Shown here in pieces: positions 51,795-61,265 of a DNA stretch of 64,000 bases. The notes below the pieces were generated by a model. The model had not been told where the DNA came from and made no database searches. It saw only the letters and a list, made by a program, of their open reading frames with translations. Source of the stretch: CAIVPM01 sp964615145. GTDB lineage: Bacteria > Bacteroidota > Bacteroidia > Chitinophagales > Chitinophagaceae. The stretch is from contig CAZTOP010000001.1 in the NCBI GenBank assembly GCA_964615145.1, positions 62,001 through 126,000 on the forward strand, given 5' to 3'. The stretch's first letter is position 1. Every line of letters starts with the position of its first letter. Made by a program: the position numbers and the translations under genes.

Positions 51795-52721
51795 ATGAAG
51801 AAAATACTTCAAGACTATTTTACTTTTTCAAGAAAAGAAACTTTTGCTGCTCTCTTTATTGTAGTTCTAATTATAATTTTTTTAGCACTGCCATACTTTG
51901 TTCAGTATCAAAAAAAGGATAAACCTATTAACCCAGAACTTGCCAAAATAATTGTGTCGAACATAAGTAATAAAGACACTAATGAAGTTGACGATTTCAC
52001 AGAAGCTAAATCTAATTTTTCAAAATATAATAGCAACTATACCAATACTAAAAATTACACCATAACACCCTTTGAATTTGACCCCAACACTTTAAATGAA
52101 GATGGGTGGCATAAACTTGGTTTGCCTGAAAAAACGATTAAAACTATTCTTAATTATTTGGGCAAGGGAGGGAGATTTAAAACAGCCAGCGATATAAGAA
52201 AAATATGGGGATTAAAGAAAGAGGATGCTGATGTTTTAGTACCCTATATTACTATAAATTCAAAACAAAATGAGAATAAATTCAGCCAAAGTTATAATAA
52301 TAAAAACTACGCCAAAGCAACCCCAAAAATTATCGATATAAATGCTGCAAGCATCGATGAATTTAAGCAACTACCTGCAGTTGGAAATACTGCTTACAAG
52401 ATTGTAAAATATCGCGAAAAATTAGGAGGATTTATCAGTATTTCACAAATCAAAGAAACGTATGGATTAACAGATTCTGTATATGATGCAATACTCCCTT
52501 TTTTAAATCTTTCAACAACTAATATTCAAAAACTGAACATCAACACTTCGAGCGATTTTGATTTAGCAAAGCATCCATATATATCTAATGATATAGCTAA
52601 AGCTATTGCAATCTATAGAAAACAACATGGCAATTTTACTAAGATAGATGATATAAGAAAAATAGTATTCATTAATCAAGTAACCTATCAAAAAATGGCA
52701 CCATATATTACTGTTGAATAA
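51795..52721 (+). CDS. Membrane-anchored helix-hairpin-helix DNA-binding protein
   Basis: From ATG 51795 (308 residues) the protein has one N-terminal membrane segment (AALFIVVLIIIFLALPYFV, about 14-32). Three ComEA-like helix-hairpin-helix repeats follow: LGLPEKTIKTILNYLGKGGRFKTASDIRKIWGL, INAASIDEFKQLPAVGNTAYKIVKYREKLGGF and ISNDIAKAIAIYRKQHGNFTKIDDIRKI. Such proteins bind DNA without sequence preference and occur near competence or envelope genes; the anchor suggests periplasmic DNA binding. It overlaps the convergent EI24 gene by 14 bases. Confidence 0.85.
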   Translation: MKKILQDYFTFSRKETFAALFIVVLIIIFLALPYFVQYQKKDKPINPELAKIIVSNISNKDTNEVDDFTEAKSNFSKYNSNYTNTKNYTITPFEFDPNTLNEDGWHKLGLPEKTIKTILNYLGKGGRFKTASDIRKIWGLKKEDADVLVPYITINSKQNENKFSQSYNNKNYAKATPKIIDINAASIDEFKQLPAVGNTAYKIVKYREKLGGFISISQIKETYGLTDSVYDAILPFLNLSTTNIQKLNINTSSDFDLAKHPYISNDIAKAIAIYRKQHGNFTKIDDIRKIVFINQVTYQKMAPYITVE

Positions 52722-53487
52722 ACAACTTTGCTTCTTGCTTGGTATTGTGTAAACTAAGCGTAGCAGCTATTACAGAATAAGCAGGTGCAAGTAGCCAACC
52801 TATTATAGGTACCAAGTGCATTAAATAAAAAATAATGCCATTTCCAATAGCCAAACCTTTATGGTGACTAATAAAAAAAATGCTTTCTGATGTTGTTTTT
52901 TTATTTCTTTCCATGCTATAATCGAGCATGCTAAAACCATAATAATAACATTCAACCAAAATAGTTATTAGTGGTGTGGCTAAACCAACAATTGGGATGA
53001 ACGCAATTAATAAAATAGAGAACATATAAACTGTTTGCCAAATGGAATTTCTGAGTGCAATACGAATACCGCGAATGATATCTGTAAGCAATTGCTTCAG
53101 ACTAAAAGGGAACTCCCTTTTGGCGATGATAGCTTCGGTTTTTTCACTTAAATATGCAAAAATTGGAGATCCAATAATTAAAAATAAATATTTAAAAAGC
53201 GAGAAATAAAGTAACATTTGGATCATCCATAAAATGATACCACCTAGTGTAAAAAAGAATCCTAAAAAACTACTTTGCATTCTTTCTAGCCAATCTTTCA
53301 AGCCAACTTTTAGGGTTAACCACTCTATGAATCCATTGGCTGTTTTTGAAAAATAGTAAATGCTAATAGTAAATAAAATGGTGTAAATAATACCTGGAAT
53401 CAATATCCACTTCCATAATTTATTTTCTTTGATAAATTGGTGTGCTTTAAAATAAGATTGTATTGATATAATGATTTCTTTAAGCAA
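52708..53487 (-). CDS. EI24 domain-containing membrane protein (CysZ-like)
   Basis: The 259 residues have about six membrane segments. The EI24 signatures are ILVECYYYGFSMLDYSMERN and PIVGLATPLITIL, with the C-terminal LMHLVPIIGWLLAPAYSVIAATLSL. CysZ homologues import sulfate, but EI24 proteins in Bacteroidota are mostly uncharacterised. It starts with TTG (53487); an ATG is lacking in the upstream frame, and a -7 box TACATTTG lies 18 bases before the start. It overlaps the helix-hairpin-helix gene at its 3' end. Confidence 0.8.
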   Translation of the reverse strand: MLKEIIISIQSYFKAHQFIKENKLWKWILIPGIIYTILFTISIYYFSKTANGFIEWLTLKVGLKDWLERMQSSFLGFFFTLGGIILWMIQMLLYFSLFKYLFLIIGSPIFAYLSEKTEAIIAKREFPFSLKQLLTDIIRGIRIALRNSIWQTVYMFSILLIAFIPIVGLATPLITILVECYYYGFSMLDYSMERNKKTTSESIFFISHHKGLAIGNGIIFYLMHLVPIIGWLLAPAYSVIAATLSLHNTKQEAKLFIQQ

Positions 53488-53543
53488 TTGTTGTATGTTG
53501 TGCTACAAATGTAAGTTTATTGATTTCTATTTTAAAAATGTTA

Positions 53544-54938
53544 TTAGTCAAATATTTTGCCTGCATTCAAAATATTGTTTGGATCAAAAGCTTTTTTTAT
53601 GGCTCTCATAATTTGAATATTGGGCGTGTCGCATATTATGTCTATATATGGTTTTTGAATTAATCCAACACCGTGTTCACCAGTAACCACACCACCTAAG
53701 TCTTTTACTATATTAAACAATTCTCGTAAAATACCAGTCATTTCATCATTTCCGTGACTATTTTTTATTGTGGGATGATTGATACGAATATGTAAATTCC
53801 CGTCGCCAGCGTGGCCATAACAAACAGCATGAAATCCATATCGGGTACCCAATTCTTTAACACCTTTAATTAATTTGGGTAACTCGGCTCTTGGAACTAC
53901 AGTATCTTCTTCAATCGTGTATCCTACAGATTTTACAGCTTCTGCACATCTTCTTCTCAATTTCCACAATTCCTCTTTTTGGGTTGAGTCATCGGCAAAA
54001 AAAACTTCGCCACCTTCATACTTCACCATCAATTCTGCAATTTCTTCTATTTCGTTCATCAACACATCAACATTATTTCCATCTACTTCTATAATCAAGT
54101 GTGCAGCAATATCATCATTCACTGGTACTGCAAAGCTATCTACCATTTTACTTACAATTTTTAGTGCATCAATTTCCACTAATTCTAAAGCACTAGGAGT
54201 AAAGCCTGCACGAAATATAGCACTCACGGCTTCGCTTGCTTTTTCTAAAGATGCAAATGGAACAAGCATTAATAAGTCAAACTTTGGTAATGGAATTAAA
54301 CGAAGAACAATTTTTGTAACAATGCCAAGGGTTCCTTCGCTGCCAACCATTAATTGTGTGAGGTTATATCCTGTTACATTTTTCAACACATTTGCACCAG
54401 TCCAAATAATTTCTCCAGTTGGTAATACAACTTCTAAATTCAATACATAGTCCTTTACAACACCATATTTAACAGCTTTAGGACCGCCACTATTTTCTGC
54501 AATATTACCACCAATAAAGCAAGAGCCTTTACTACTTGGGTCTGGAGGATAAAACAGACCAACTTCTTTAACAGTATTTTGTAAAACCTCAGTAATAACG
54601 CCAGGTTCAGTAGTTACTTGTAAGTTTCTTTCATCAAGATGTATAATTTTATTCATTCTTTCGGTGCTGATTAAAACACCTCCTAAGTGTGGTAATGCAC
54701 CACCGCTTAAACCTGTTCCTGCTCCACGAGGAGTAACAGGCAATACATCTTTATTGCAAATTTTCAGAATAGCCGAAATTTCTTCTGCAGTTTTAGGTTT
54801 AACAACAACTTCTGGGGTAAATTGTAGTTTTTCTGTTTCATCTCTGCTAAAAAAATCCAATGTTTCATCATCAACAAAAACATAAGGTTCTCCAATTATA
54901 TTTTTAAATGCTAGTATGTGTTCGGTTGTAACTTTCAT
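53544..54938 (-). CDS. FAD-linked oxidase, GlcD/D-lactate dehydrogenase type
   Basis: The 464 residues are a two-domain flavoprotein. The FAD-binding PCMH domain (about 40-220) includes PVTPRGAGTGLSGGALP and FIGGNIAENSGGPKAVKYGVVKDYVL, and the C-terminal domain has YGHAGDGNLHI and TGEHGVGLIQKPY. These stretches fit glycolate oxidase subunit GlcD, D-lactate and D-2-hydroxyglutarate dehydrogenases. Without glcE or glcF neighbours the substrate is unresolved. It oxidises a D-2-hydroxyacid, feeding electrons towards the quinone pool. It starts at ATG 54938, 36 bases after the thioesterase stop. Confidence 0.9.
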   Translation of the reverse strand: MKVTTEHILAFKNIIGEPYVFVDDETLDFFSRDETEKLQFTPEVVVKPKTAEEISAILKICNKDVLPVTPRGAGTGLSGGALPHLGGVLISTERMNKIIHLDERNLQVTTEPGVITEVLQNTVKEVGLFYPPDPSSKGSCFIGGNIAENSGGPKAVKYGVVKDYVLNLEVVLPTGEIIWTGANVLKNVTGYNLTQLMVGSEGTLGIVTKIVLRLIPLPKFDLLMLVPFASLEKASEAVSAIFRAGFTPSALELVEIDALKIVSKMVDSFAVPVNDDIAAHLIIEVDGNNVDVLMNEIEEIAELMVKYEGGEVFFADDSTQKEELWKLRRRCAEAVKSVGYTIEEDTVVPRAELPKLIKGVKELGTRYGFHAVCYGHAGDGNLHIRINHPTIKNSHGNDEMTGILRELFNIVKDLGGVVTGEHGVGLIQKPYIDIICDTPNIQIMRAIKKAFDPNNILNAGKIFD

Positions 54939-54974
54939 TTGATTGCTTTGGGCAAAAATAAAGGTTCAACGCTA

Positions 54975-55409
54975 TCATAGATTGCTAAATTTATCAATTG
55001 CAGCTGCAGGTACTGGAGCTACTTTTCTGGCATTATAGTCAAAACATAAAATGCCTGTTTTAGCTTTGGCAGCTATTTGTTTGCCCGATTCATTAATCTT
55101 TTCAACCAAATACAATAAATCAAAACCAACTCTCGATAATCCATTTATAGCAACAGAAATTTCAACAGAATCTCCATAAAACAGCTCTGATTTATATTCA
55201 AGTGCAGCATCTATCATAATAACTCCCAAGCCTTCAAAATCAGTTTCGGTGTAGCCGTAGTGTTTAAAAAATTGTAATCTCGCTTCTTGAATTAAAGATA
55301 AAAAGCTATCATTACCAACGTGTCCACCATAATTAATATCTGTAATTCTAATTGGAATAATGGTGCTGAATTTAAAAGTTTCTGGTATGTTTATTTTTAC
55401 TCTTTCCAT
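54975..55409 (-). CDS. Hotdog-fold acyl-CoA thioesterase
   Basis: The 144 residues have the 4-hydroxybenzoyl-CoA-thioesterase-like pattern: ITDINYGGHVGNDSFLSLIQEARLQFFKHYGYTETD (catalytic Asp replaced by N in the GGHVGN region, as in many YbgC relatives), then YKSELFYGDSVEISVAINGLSRVGFDL. Such enzymes hydrolyse acyl-CoA or acyl-ACP thioesters. It is upstream of the GlcD-like gene on the - strand. Whether the active-site Asn supports catalysis cannot be decided from sequence. Confidence 0.8.
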   Translation of the reverse strand: MERVKINIPETFKFSTIIPIRITDINYGGHVGNDSFLSLIQEARLQFFKHYGYTETDFEGLGVIMIDAALEYKSELFYGDSVEISVAINGLSRVGFDLLYLVEKINESGKQIAAKAKTGILCFDYNARKVAPVPAAAIDKFSNL

Positions 55410-55451
55410 TGTGTAAAGCTATTGGATAGGAATATAATCGATTAAAAAAAA

Positions 55452-55483
55452 TTTGGTTTATATCATAAACTAATTTACGTTTG
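55452..55483 (+). promoter_or_regulatory. Consensus promoter of the TonB receptor gene
   Basis: TTTG (55452-55455), a 20-base spacer and TACGTTTG (55476-55483) are a near-perfect Bacteroidota promoter, 20 bases before the ATG at 55504. It is the best -33/-7 pair in the window. Confidence 0.75.
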
Positions 55484-55503
55484 TTTTTTCAACCACTACT
55501 ACA

Positions 55504-57723
55504 ATGAAAAAATTTCTATTACTACTTTCATTTTTTTTTACAACCTCTTTTGTTTTCTCACAAACAAAAATTACTGGAACTGCAAAAGATCAGCGTGGCA
55601 GAAAGCTAATAGCTGCAAGTGTTACACTTAAAAATACCTATGATGGTGCAGTTACAGATTCTTTTGGGAATTTTTCATTTAAAACATTTGAAAAAGGAAC
55701 ATTTGTAATTGAAGTAAAAATGACTGACCATAAAACTGTAGAGCAAAATATTTTAATTGGAAAAGAGCCTATAGTGTTAGATTTTATTTTAAAGGAAGAA
55801 GTAAGTGAGCTGAAAGCGGTAACAGTAACAGCTGGTTCATTTGAAGCAGGAGATAAAAAAAGAGCCTCAACCGTTTTAAGTTCATTGGATATTGTCACTA
55901 CTGCAAATGCAAATGCTGATATTACCAGTGCTGTAAAAACCTTGCCTGGAGCACAACAAGTGGGAGAACAGGAAGGGTTATTTGTACGTGGTGGAGCTGG
56001 TTACGAAACAAAACAATTTATTGATGGAACGTATGTAAATAATCCTTTCTTTTCTGGAGCACAAGATATTGCTACACGTGGTAGATTTTCTCCATTTTTA
56101 TTTAAAGGAACGGTATTTAGTACAGGTGGTTATTCTGCATTATATGGTCAAGCATTATCATCTGCTCTAATACTTGAAAGTATTGATTTGCCTGAGCGTT
56201 CTGAGGTGGATGCTTCCATTTCATCTGTTTTTGTGGGTCTTGGAACACAGCAATTATCTAAAAACAAAAAATCGTCATATGGCTTTAATTATGGCTACAC
56301 AAATGTTGGTTTATATTTCAATTTAATTAAGCAAAAACCAGATTATTTTACTGTGCCTGCATTTCATAGTTTGGAAGGAAATTTTAGATTTAAAACTAAG
56401 AAAGGAATGGTGAAATTTTATAGCAGTTTTAATTCGCAAGAATTAGGATTAAGAAGACCCAATATTGATGATGATAATTTAAAAAACGCTTTTGGGTTGA
56501 AAAATACTAACTGGTATAACAATATTAGTTGGAAAGAAAATTTAGGGAATGGCTGGAAAATGAACTGGGCTGGAAGTTTCAGTACAAATAAGGATGATAT
56601 TTTTTCACAAATTCAGGATCAAAATAACCAATATTTTGTTACGGGTTTAAGCTATATCGATAACAATAATTTTACATTATTGCAAACGCAAAATGTATCT
56701 CAAATTAAATCTGTATTTGAAAAACGATTGCAAGGCATCAGTGTTTTAAGATTTGGAAGTGAATATTGGCATAGCTACACAAAAGCAAAATATTCAAATT
56801 ATACAAGTACATTAAATGATGATTTTGTTGCAGGTTTTGCAGAAACAGATTTATATATTACCAACGGACTTGCTGCAAAAATTGGAGCTAGAATTGAACA
56901 TTCTTCAATAATAAATAAATGGAATGTCGCTCCAAGGATTTCGTTTGCATATAAAACAGGAAAAGATGCTCAAATGAGTTTTGCTTATGGCGATTTTTAT
57001 CAAAAGCCAGAAAATACATATTTATATGTAACGAAAAATTTTGAATATACCAAGGCTACACACTTTATTGCGAATTATTCTAAAATAGATGCAACGCACA
57101 CTTTTAGAGTTGAAGCTTTTTATAAAAAATATCAAAATTTAGTTAAAACTTATCCAAACTATAATAATGATGGAAATGGCTATGCACAGGGTATTGAGCT
57201 GTTTTGGAGAGATAAAAAAACATTTAAAAATGTTGATTATTGGTTTAGCTATTCTTACTTAGATACCAAAAGAAATTTTAATAATTATCCTACAGAATTA
57301 CAACCAACTTTTGCAGCTAACCATACTGCAAGCCTTGTAGCAAAAAGGTTTGTTATGAAATGGAAGACTGGTTTTAATTTTACTTACAGTTATGCAACAG
57401 GGCGACCATATTATAATTTTCAAAATCCAACAGGTACGAAATATGAAATTAAAGATGAAGGAAAAACAATTGATTACAATACACTCAGTTTTAGCATAAA
57501 TTATTTGCCAAATCTCGGAAAACAAAATACAAAAACTTTTATTGTATGGGTACTAAGTGCAACTAATATTTTAAACCAAAACCAAATATTTGGTTATAAC
57601 TATTCATACAATGGAAATATTAAACAAGCTATTACACCACCAGCTCAGCAATTTTTTTTCCTTGGATGTTTTATAAGTTGGGGTGTTGATAGAAGCCAAG
57701 ATGCAATTAATAATAATTTATAA
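55504..57723 (+). CDS. TonB-dependent receptor with carboxypeptidase-regulatory-like domain
   Basis: This 739-residue receptor has a signal peptide (1-20, ending FVFSQ) and a CarboxypepD_reg-like domain (22-105, KITGTAKDQRGRKLIAASVTL). The plug domain includes VKTLPGAQQVGEQEGLFVRGGAGYETKQFIDGTYVNNPF, and a 22-strand barrel follows. It is not of SusC length and has no SusD partner, so it more likely takes up a metal chelate, cofactor or small molecule. It is followed 49 bases later by a small exported protein gene, with which it may be expressed. Confidence 0.92.
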   Translation: MKKFLLLLSFFFTTSFVFSQTKITGTAKDQRGRKLIAASVTLKNTYDGAVTDSFGNFSFKTFEKGTFVIEVKMTDHKTVEQNILIGKEPIVLDFILKEEVSELKAVTVTAGSFEAGDKKRASTVLSSLDIVTTANANADITSAVKTLPGAQQVGEQEGLFVRGGAGYETKQFIDGTYVNNPFFSGAQDIATRGRFSPFLFKGTVFSTGGYSALYGQALSSALILESIDLPERSEVDASISSVFVGLGTQQLSKNKKSSYGFNYGYTNVGLYFNLIKQKPDYFTVPAFHSLEGNFRFKTKKGMVKFYSSFNSQELGLRRPNIDDDNLKNAFGLKNTNWYNNISWKENLGNGWKMNWAGSFSTNKDDIFSQIQDQNNQYFVTGLSYIDNNNFTLLQTQNVSQIKSVFEKRLQGISVLRFGSEYWHSYTKAKYSNYTSTLNDDFVAGFAETDLYITNGLAAKIGARIEHSSIINKWNVAPRISFAYKTGKDAQMSFAYGDFYQKPENTYLYVTKNFEYTKATHFIANYSKIDATHTFRVEAFYKKYQNLVKTYPNYNNDGNGYAQGIELFWRDKKTFKNVDYWFSYSYLDTKRNFNNYPTELQPTFAANHTASLVAKRFVMKWKTGFNFTYSYATGRPYYNFQNPTGTKYEIKDEGKTIDYNTLSFSINYLPNLGKQNTKTFIVWVLSATNILNQNQIFGYNYSYNGNIKQAITPPAQQFFFLGCFISWGVDRSQDAINNNL

Positions 57724-57771
57724 TACACACAAATTTTAACCAAAAACAAGTCCCAAATAGGGCAATAAAAA

Positions 57772-58404
57772 ATGAAAAAAATAATCATCCTTTCCTTTCT
57801 GTTAGTGAACACAATGTTTGCAGCATTTAGTCAAAATGAAAAATTTACTGCTGCTATGGCAGCAACTTTAGAACAAATGAAAGCTGCAAAAACGAGTGAA
57901 GAAACAGCCGAGGTTGCTGCAAAATTTGAACGTATTGCAGATGCAGAAAAAACACAGTGGCTGCCTTATTATTATGCTGCATTAATTAAAGCTAGAGTTG
58001 CCTTTGAAGCAAAAGACAAAGATAAAGCTGCAGATGAAGCAACTGCTTTGCTAGATAAAGCTGCAGCACTGGAAAAAGATAATAGTGAAATTTATTGTGT
58101 TAGAGCAACTATTTGTTATGCACACATGATGGTTGATCCTATGACACGTTGGATGCAATATGGTGCAGATGCAACAAAGAATTTAGATGCAGCAATAAAA
58201 GCAGATGCTACAAATCCAAGACCCATTATTCTAAAAGCTAATTCTTTAAAAAATACACATGAGCAATTTGGTGGCGGTTGTGCTACAGCAAAGCCATTGG
58301 CAGAAAAAGCTGCAAAATTGTTAGCTGATTTTAAACCTTTATCACCATTACATCCTACTTGGGGAAAAGAAGCAATTGACCAAATATTAGAAAGTTGTAA
58401 ATAG
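57772..58404 (+). CDS. Exported alpha-helical (TPR-like) protein, unknown function
   Basis: This 210-residue protein has a signal peptide (1-21, ending AAFSQ) and is otherwise helical and alanine/lysine-rich, arranged as tetratricopeptide-like helix pairs: WLPYYYAALIKARVAFEAKDKDKAADEATALLDKAAALEKDNSEIYCVRATICYAHMMVD and KNLDAAIKADATNPRPIILKANSLKNTHE. Cysteines at about 110-116 and in FGGGCATAKP could form a disulfide. I recognise no specific family. The position after a TonB receptor suggests a periplasmic or outer-membrane accessory role. Confidence 0.75.
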   Translation: MKKIIILSFLLVNTMFAAFSQNEKFTAAMAATLEQMKAAKTSEETAEVAAKFERIADAEKTQWLPYYYAALIKARVAFEAKDKDKAADEATALLDKAAALEKDNSEIYCVRATICYAHMMVDPMTRWMQYGADATKNLDAAIKADATNPRPIILKANSLKNTHEQFGGGCATAKPLAEKAAKLLADFKPLSPLHPTWGKEAIDQILESCK

Positions 58405-58481
58405 CTTATTGTTTCAAAGACACATAAATATACCAAGTATTTTTATGTGTCGTTGTATTTTACCTAGCAAAAACTATCTCA

Positions 58482-59165
58482 ATGCAAGAGTATAAACCAA
58501 TGACAGAGCAAGAAAGCTTGGATATTATTCACTCTATGATACAAAAAGCTAAAGGCAATTTTCACGAAACTGGTGCAAGTGCAATTTTGTGGGGAAGCAT
58601 CATTGCATTTTGTGGCATTTTTAATTTCTTAGAATTTCAGTTTAAATTTTCATTCAATGTGGATGTTTGGTTATTGACATTGTTGGGATTTGTTCCTCAA
58701 ATTTATATTTCTATAAAAGAAAGAAAAAATAAATTGGTTAAAACTGATATTGAAGAAGCAATCAATGCTGTGTGGATTGTTTATGGTATTAGCGTTTTTT
58801 GCTTATTTTTTTATTGGAATTTGGCTCCAAATGCTGCTGTAAACATTCTCAAAAGTAATAATATTGAATTACTTGAGAGGAATACAATTACAGGTGTAAC
58901 TGAAAAATGGCATTTGAAAATTTTTAGTCAAGTTTCGCTTCTAATCTTATTGTATGGTATTCCAACATTGACTACTGGTATTGCAAGAAAATTTAAGCCA
59001 ATGATTTTTGGTGGTATTCTTTGCTACATTTTTTTCTTTATTTCTCTTTTTACAGAAACCAAGTGGGACTTGCTTTTGAATGGTTTTGCTGGTATTTTTT
59101 GTTGGTTAATTCCTGGTATTATACTTCGAAAAAACTATCTAAAATCTAAAACTCAAAATGTTTAA
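58482..59165 (+). CDS. Multi-pass membrane protein, unknown function
   Basis: This 227-residue protein has about five membrane segments after a soluble 35-residue N-terminus (TEQESLDIIHSMIQKAKGNFHETG). A second ATG (58500) is an equally good start. Polar loops carry KERKNKLVKTDIEEAINAVW. No catalytic motif or known family is seen. It overlaps by 8 bases the winged-helix gene that follows, so the two are translationally coupled; a membrane sensor with a cytoplasmic regulator is one possible reading. This is only a guess from layout. Confidence 0.75.
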   Translation: MQEYKPMTEQESLDIIHSMIQKAKGNFHETGASAILWGSIIAFCGIFNFLEFQFKFSFNVDVWLLTLLGFVPQIYISIKERKNKLVKTDIEEAINAVWIVYGISVFCLFFYWNLAPNAAVNILKSNNIELLERNTITGVTEKWHLKIFSQVSLLILLYGIPTLTTGIARKFKPMIFGGILCYIFFFISLFTETKWDLLLNGFAGIFCWLIPGIILRKNYLKSKTQNV

Positions 59166-59445
59166 AGATTTAGATCCTATATTACATTCCCAATTGCGAT
59201 TAGCGGTAGTCAGTTTACTTATTGGTGTGAAAGAGGCTGAATTTACTTTCATAAAGGAAAAAACAAATTCAACAGCAGGTAATTTAAGTGTTCAGGTAAA
59301 TAAACTAAAGGATGCTGGTTATATTGAAGTCACTAAAAAGTTTAAAGATAATTATCCATTAACAACTTGTAAAATTACAAAGCAAGGCATTATAGCCTTT
59401 GAATTATACGTAAAAAATTTGCAGGAATATTTGAAAGTAAAATAA
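59158..59445 (+). CDS. Winged-helix DNA-binding protein (MarR/ArsR-like)
   Basis: The 95 residues form one winged helix-turn-helix: LDPILHSQLRLAVVSLLIGVKEAEFTFIKEKTNSTAGNLSVQVNKLKDAGYIEVTKKFKDNYPLTTCKITKQGIIAFELYV. This is the pattern of the small 'winged helix DNA-binding' regulators common in Bacteroidota (helix 3 about 38-51, wing about 55-70). It is predicted to bind DNA as a dimer. It is coupled to the membrane protein upstream by an 8-base overlap. Target genes are unknown. Confidence 0.9.
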   Translation: MFKDLDPILHSQLRLAVVSLLIGVKEAEFTFIKEKTNSTAGNLSVQVNKLKDAGYIEVTKKFKDNYPLTTCKITKQGIIAFELYVKNLQEYLKVK

Positions 59446-59446
59446 A

Positions 59447-60622
59447 CTAAACATTTTTTTTAAGCAAGGCTGCAAACATAGTATCTGCCCTCATTTCAAA
59501 ACCTTCAAAGTATTTTTGTTCTATTAGCTTAAGGTTAAACTTCTTAATTAAATATTCAACAATTTTGTTATTTTCTTTTGTAAATACACTACAAGTAATA
59601 TATAAAAAATAACCATTGCTTTGGAGTTGAGCTAAGGCGTTTTCTGTTATTTTTTTTTGCAAATTGGAAAACTTATCAATTTCTTCTTTTTTAAAAAAAT
59701 AAAGCTCTTCTGGTGTTCTAGACCAAGTACCACTTCCCGTGCAAGGAGCATCACAGATTATGAAATTGTACTTGTTTTTGTGATGATTGGGCTTAGAAAT
59801 ATCACTTACAAAAGCTTGGTATTTTTTGATGCCTGCATCTTCAAAACGCTTTTTTAAATTGGCAATAATACTGGCTCTAATATCACTTACAGTTAATTGT
59901 ATTTCTCCAAAAACATCTATTGCTAAAATAGATTTTCCACCACTTGCAGCACAACAATCCCAAACTGAAACTGGCTTGCTCATATCTTTTTTTGCAATGT
60001 TCATAAGCTTTTCAACTTGTTGCGAACTGAAATCTTGAATTACGATTTCCTTGTTTAAAATAATAACATTGTCTAGTTTAACTCCATTTTCTAATGACAA
60101 ACAGCTTGGTGTTATTGGCACAAAAGCAATATGGTTTTTGTGTAATTTTTCTTTTACAGTTAATTCAAAATTGGGTCTTATTCTTATATATAAATTTGGT
60201 TGTAATAATTGATTTTTTATGAATGAAATTTTATTATCTATTCCCATTTCATTAGCGAGCATAAAAATATTTTCTAGTTTAAAATCAAGTTGATTTTCCT
60301 CTAAAAATTTTATTCTTTTCTCCAAGTTCTCATTCCAATGTTGTAGCCATTTTTCATCAAATAAAAATGAATATTCTTTTGGACTATTGTTACATAAGAA
60401 AAATGCAGTTTTTATTCTAGTGTCAAAATTGTCTTTAAATAGGGCATTCCCAAGTCTATAATAACAATAACATAAATGTGCTATTTGTTTTCTATCAGTA
60501 GATCCGTGTTTTTTATTTTGCGAAAAATAGTTTTTTAAAAATGTAGCCAATGGCATTTCACCGTTAAAAGATTCAATATTTTTTTTAGCAATTGATATAT
60601 ATGTGTTGTACCTATTTTGCAT
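59447..60622 (-). CDS. RsmB/NOP2-family RNA cytosine methyltransferase
   Basis: The 391 residues have an N-terminal NusB-like helical region (1-150) and a Rossmann methyltransferase domain with SAM motif WDCCAASGGKS (221-231). The two catalytic-pair regions are DAPCTGSGTWSRTPE (C294) and YITCSVF (C344, the nucleophile position). RsmB makes m5C at 16S rRNA position 967; other family members modify other sites, so only the family is firm. It is convergent with the winged-helix gene, with a single base between the two stops. Confidence 0.92.
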   Translation of the reverse strand: MQNRYNTYISIAKKNIESFNGEMPLATFLKNYFSQNKKHGSTDRKQIAHLCYCYYRLGNALFKDNFDTRIKTAFFLCNNSPKEYSFLFDEKWLQHWNENLEKRIKFLEENQLDFKLENIFMLANEMGIDNKISFIKNQLLQPNLYIRIRPNFELTVKEKLHKNHIAFVPITPSCLSLENGVKLDNVIILNKEIVIQDFSSQQVEKLMNIAKKDMSKPVSVWDCCAASGGKSILAIDVFGEIQLTVSDIRASIIANLKKRFEDAGIKKYQAFVSDISKPNHHKNKYNFIICDAPCTGSGTWSRTPEELYFFKKEEIDKFSNLQKKITENALAQLQSNGYFLYITCSVFTKENNKIVEYLIKKFNLKLIEQKYFEGFEMRADTMFAALLKKNV

Positions 60623-60647
60623 TAGTTTTCTATAAACGTCAAAAGAC

Positions 60648-60655
60648 TATGTTTG
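60648..60655 (+). promoter_or_regulatory. -7 box TATGTTTG of the membrane protein gene at 60689
   Basis: This is an exact TAnnTTTG match 33 bases before the ATG at 60689, in the divergent gap with the RsmB-like gene. Confidence 0.5.
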
Positions 60656-60688
60656 CAAATATTAAATTTAAAAGACGAATTATTTATA

Positions 60689-61195
60689 ATGAATAAGATT
60701 AAAGTATTTAAGGTCTTAACGTATATTCTAGCTTTACCTACAGCCTTTATTGGCTTGTTTTCGTTGCTTATGCTGCCACTAGCATTGGTAAATTTGCAAG
60801 CAGCGTTAATGGACTTTGTATTTATTTGTGTAGTGGTTTATATTGTAAATTCGTTTATTTTCTTGAATAAAACCCTTATTCTGCAGCAGCAAACAAAGAA
60901 AATTATCAAGGACTTATTTAGAATCAATGGCATCATCTCATCTTTATTTGCAATCATTTGTATTGTTGATTTTATTTCACTACTAATAAATCCTTCTATA
61001 ATTAATACAGGTATCGATACTGCATTTGCCCAAAATCCTAATAGCTTTCCTCCTCAGTTTACTAAAGAAATGATGATTAAATTTTCTTGGTTTTTTTTAT
61101 CTGCTATTGGTTCTTATGCCATCATACTTGCTTTGCATTTATTTATTGGGTTTAAATTACTAAAAGAATACATTCAATCTTTTTTACCTGAATAG
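60689..61195 (+). CDS. Four-helix membrane protein, unknown function
   Basis: From ATG 60689 the protein has 168 residues with four hydrophobic segments (about 8-30, 32-55, 73-97 and 125-150) and short polar loops. A reading extended upstream to 60653 begins with TTG inside the promoter box. No family motif is recognisable. It has its own promoter and precedes fabH by 70 bases. Confidence 0.7.
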   Translation: MNKIKVFKVLTYILALPTAFIGLFSLLMLPLALVNLQAALMDFVFICVVVYIVNSFIFLNKTLILQQQTKKIIKDLFRINGIISSLFAIICIVDFISLLINPSIINTGIDTAFAQNPNSFPPQFTKEMMIKFSWFFLSAIGSYAIILALHLFIGFKLLKEYIQSFLPE

Positions 61196-61239
61196 TTATC
61201 GAGTTTTTTTTCTAATCAGATAAATTAATTATTAAACTC

Positions 61240-61247
61240 TATTTTTG
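61240..61247 (+). promoter_or_regulatory. -7 box TATTTTTG of fabH
   Basis: This is an exact TAnnTTTG match 18 bases before the ATG at 61266. Confidence 0.5.
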
Positions 61248-61265
61248 CAGCCTTAAACTTAATAG

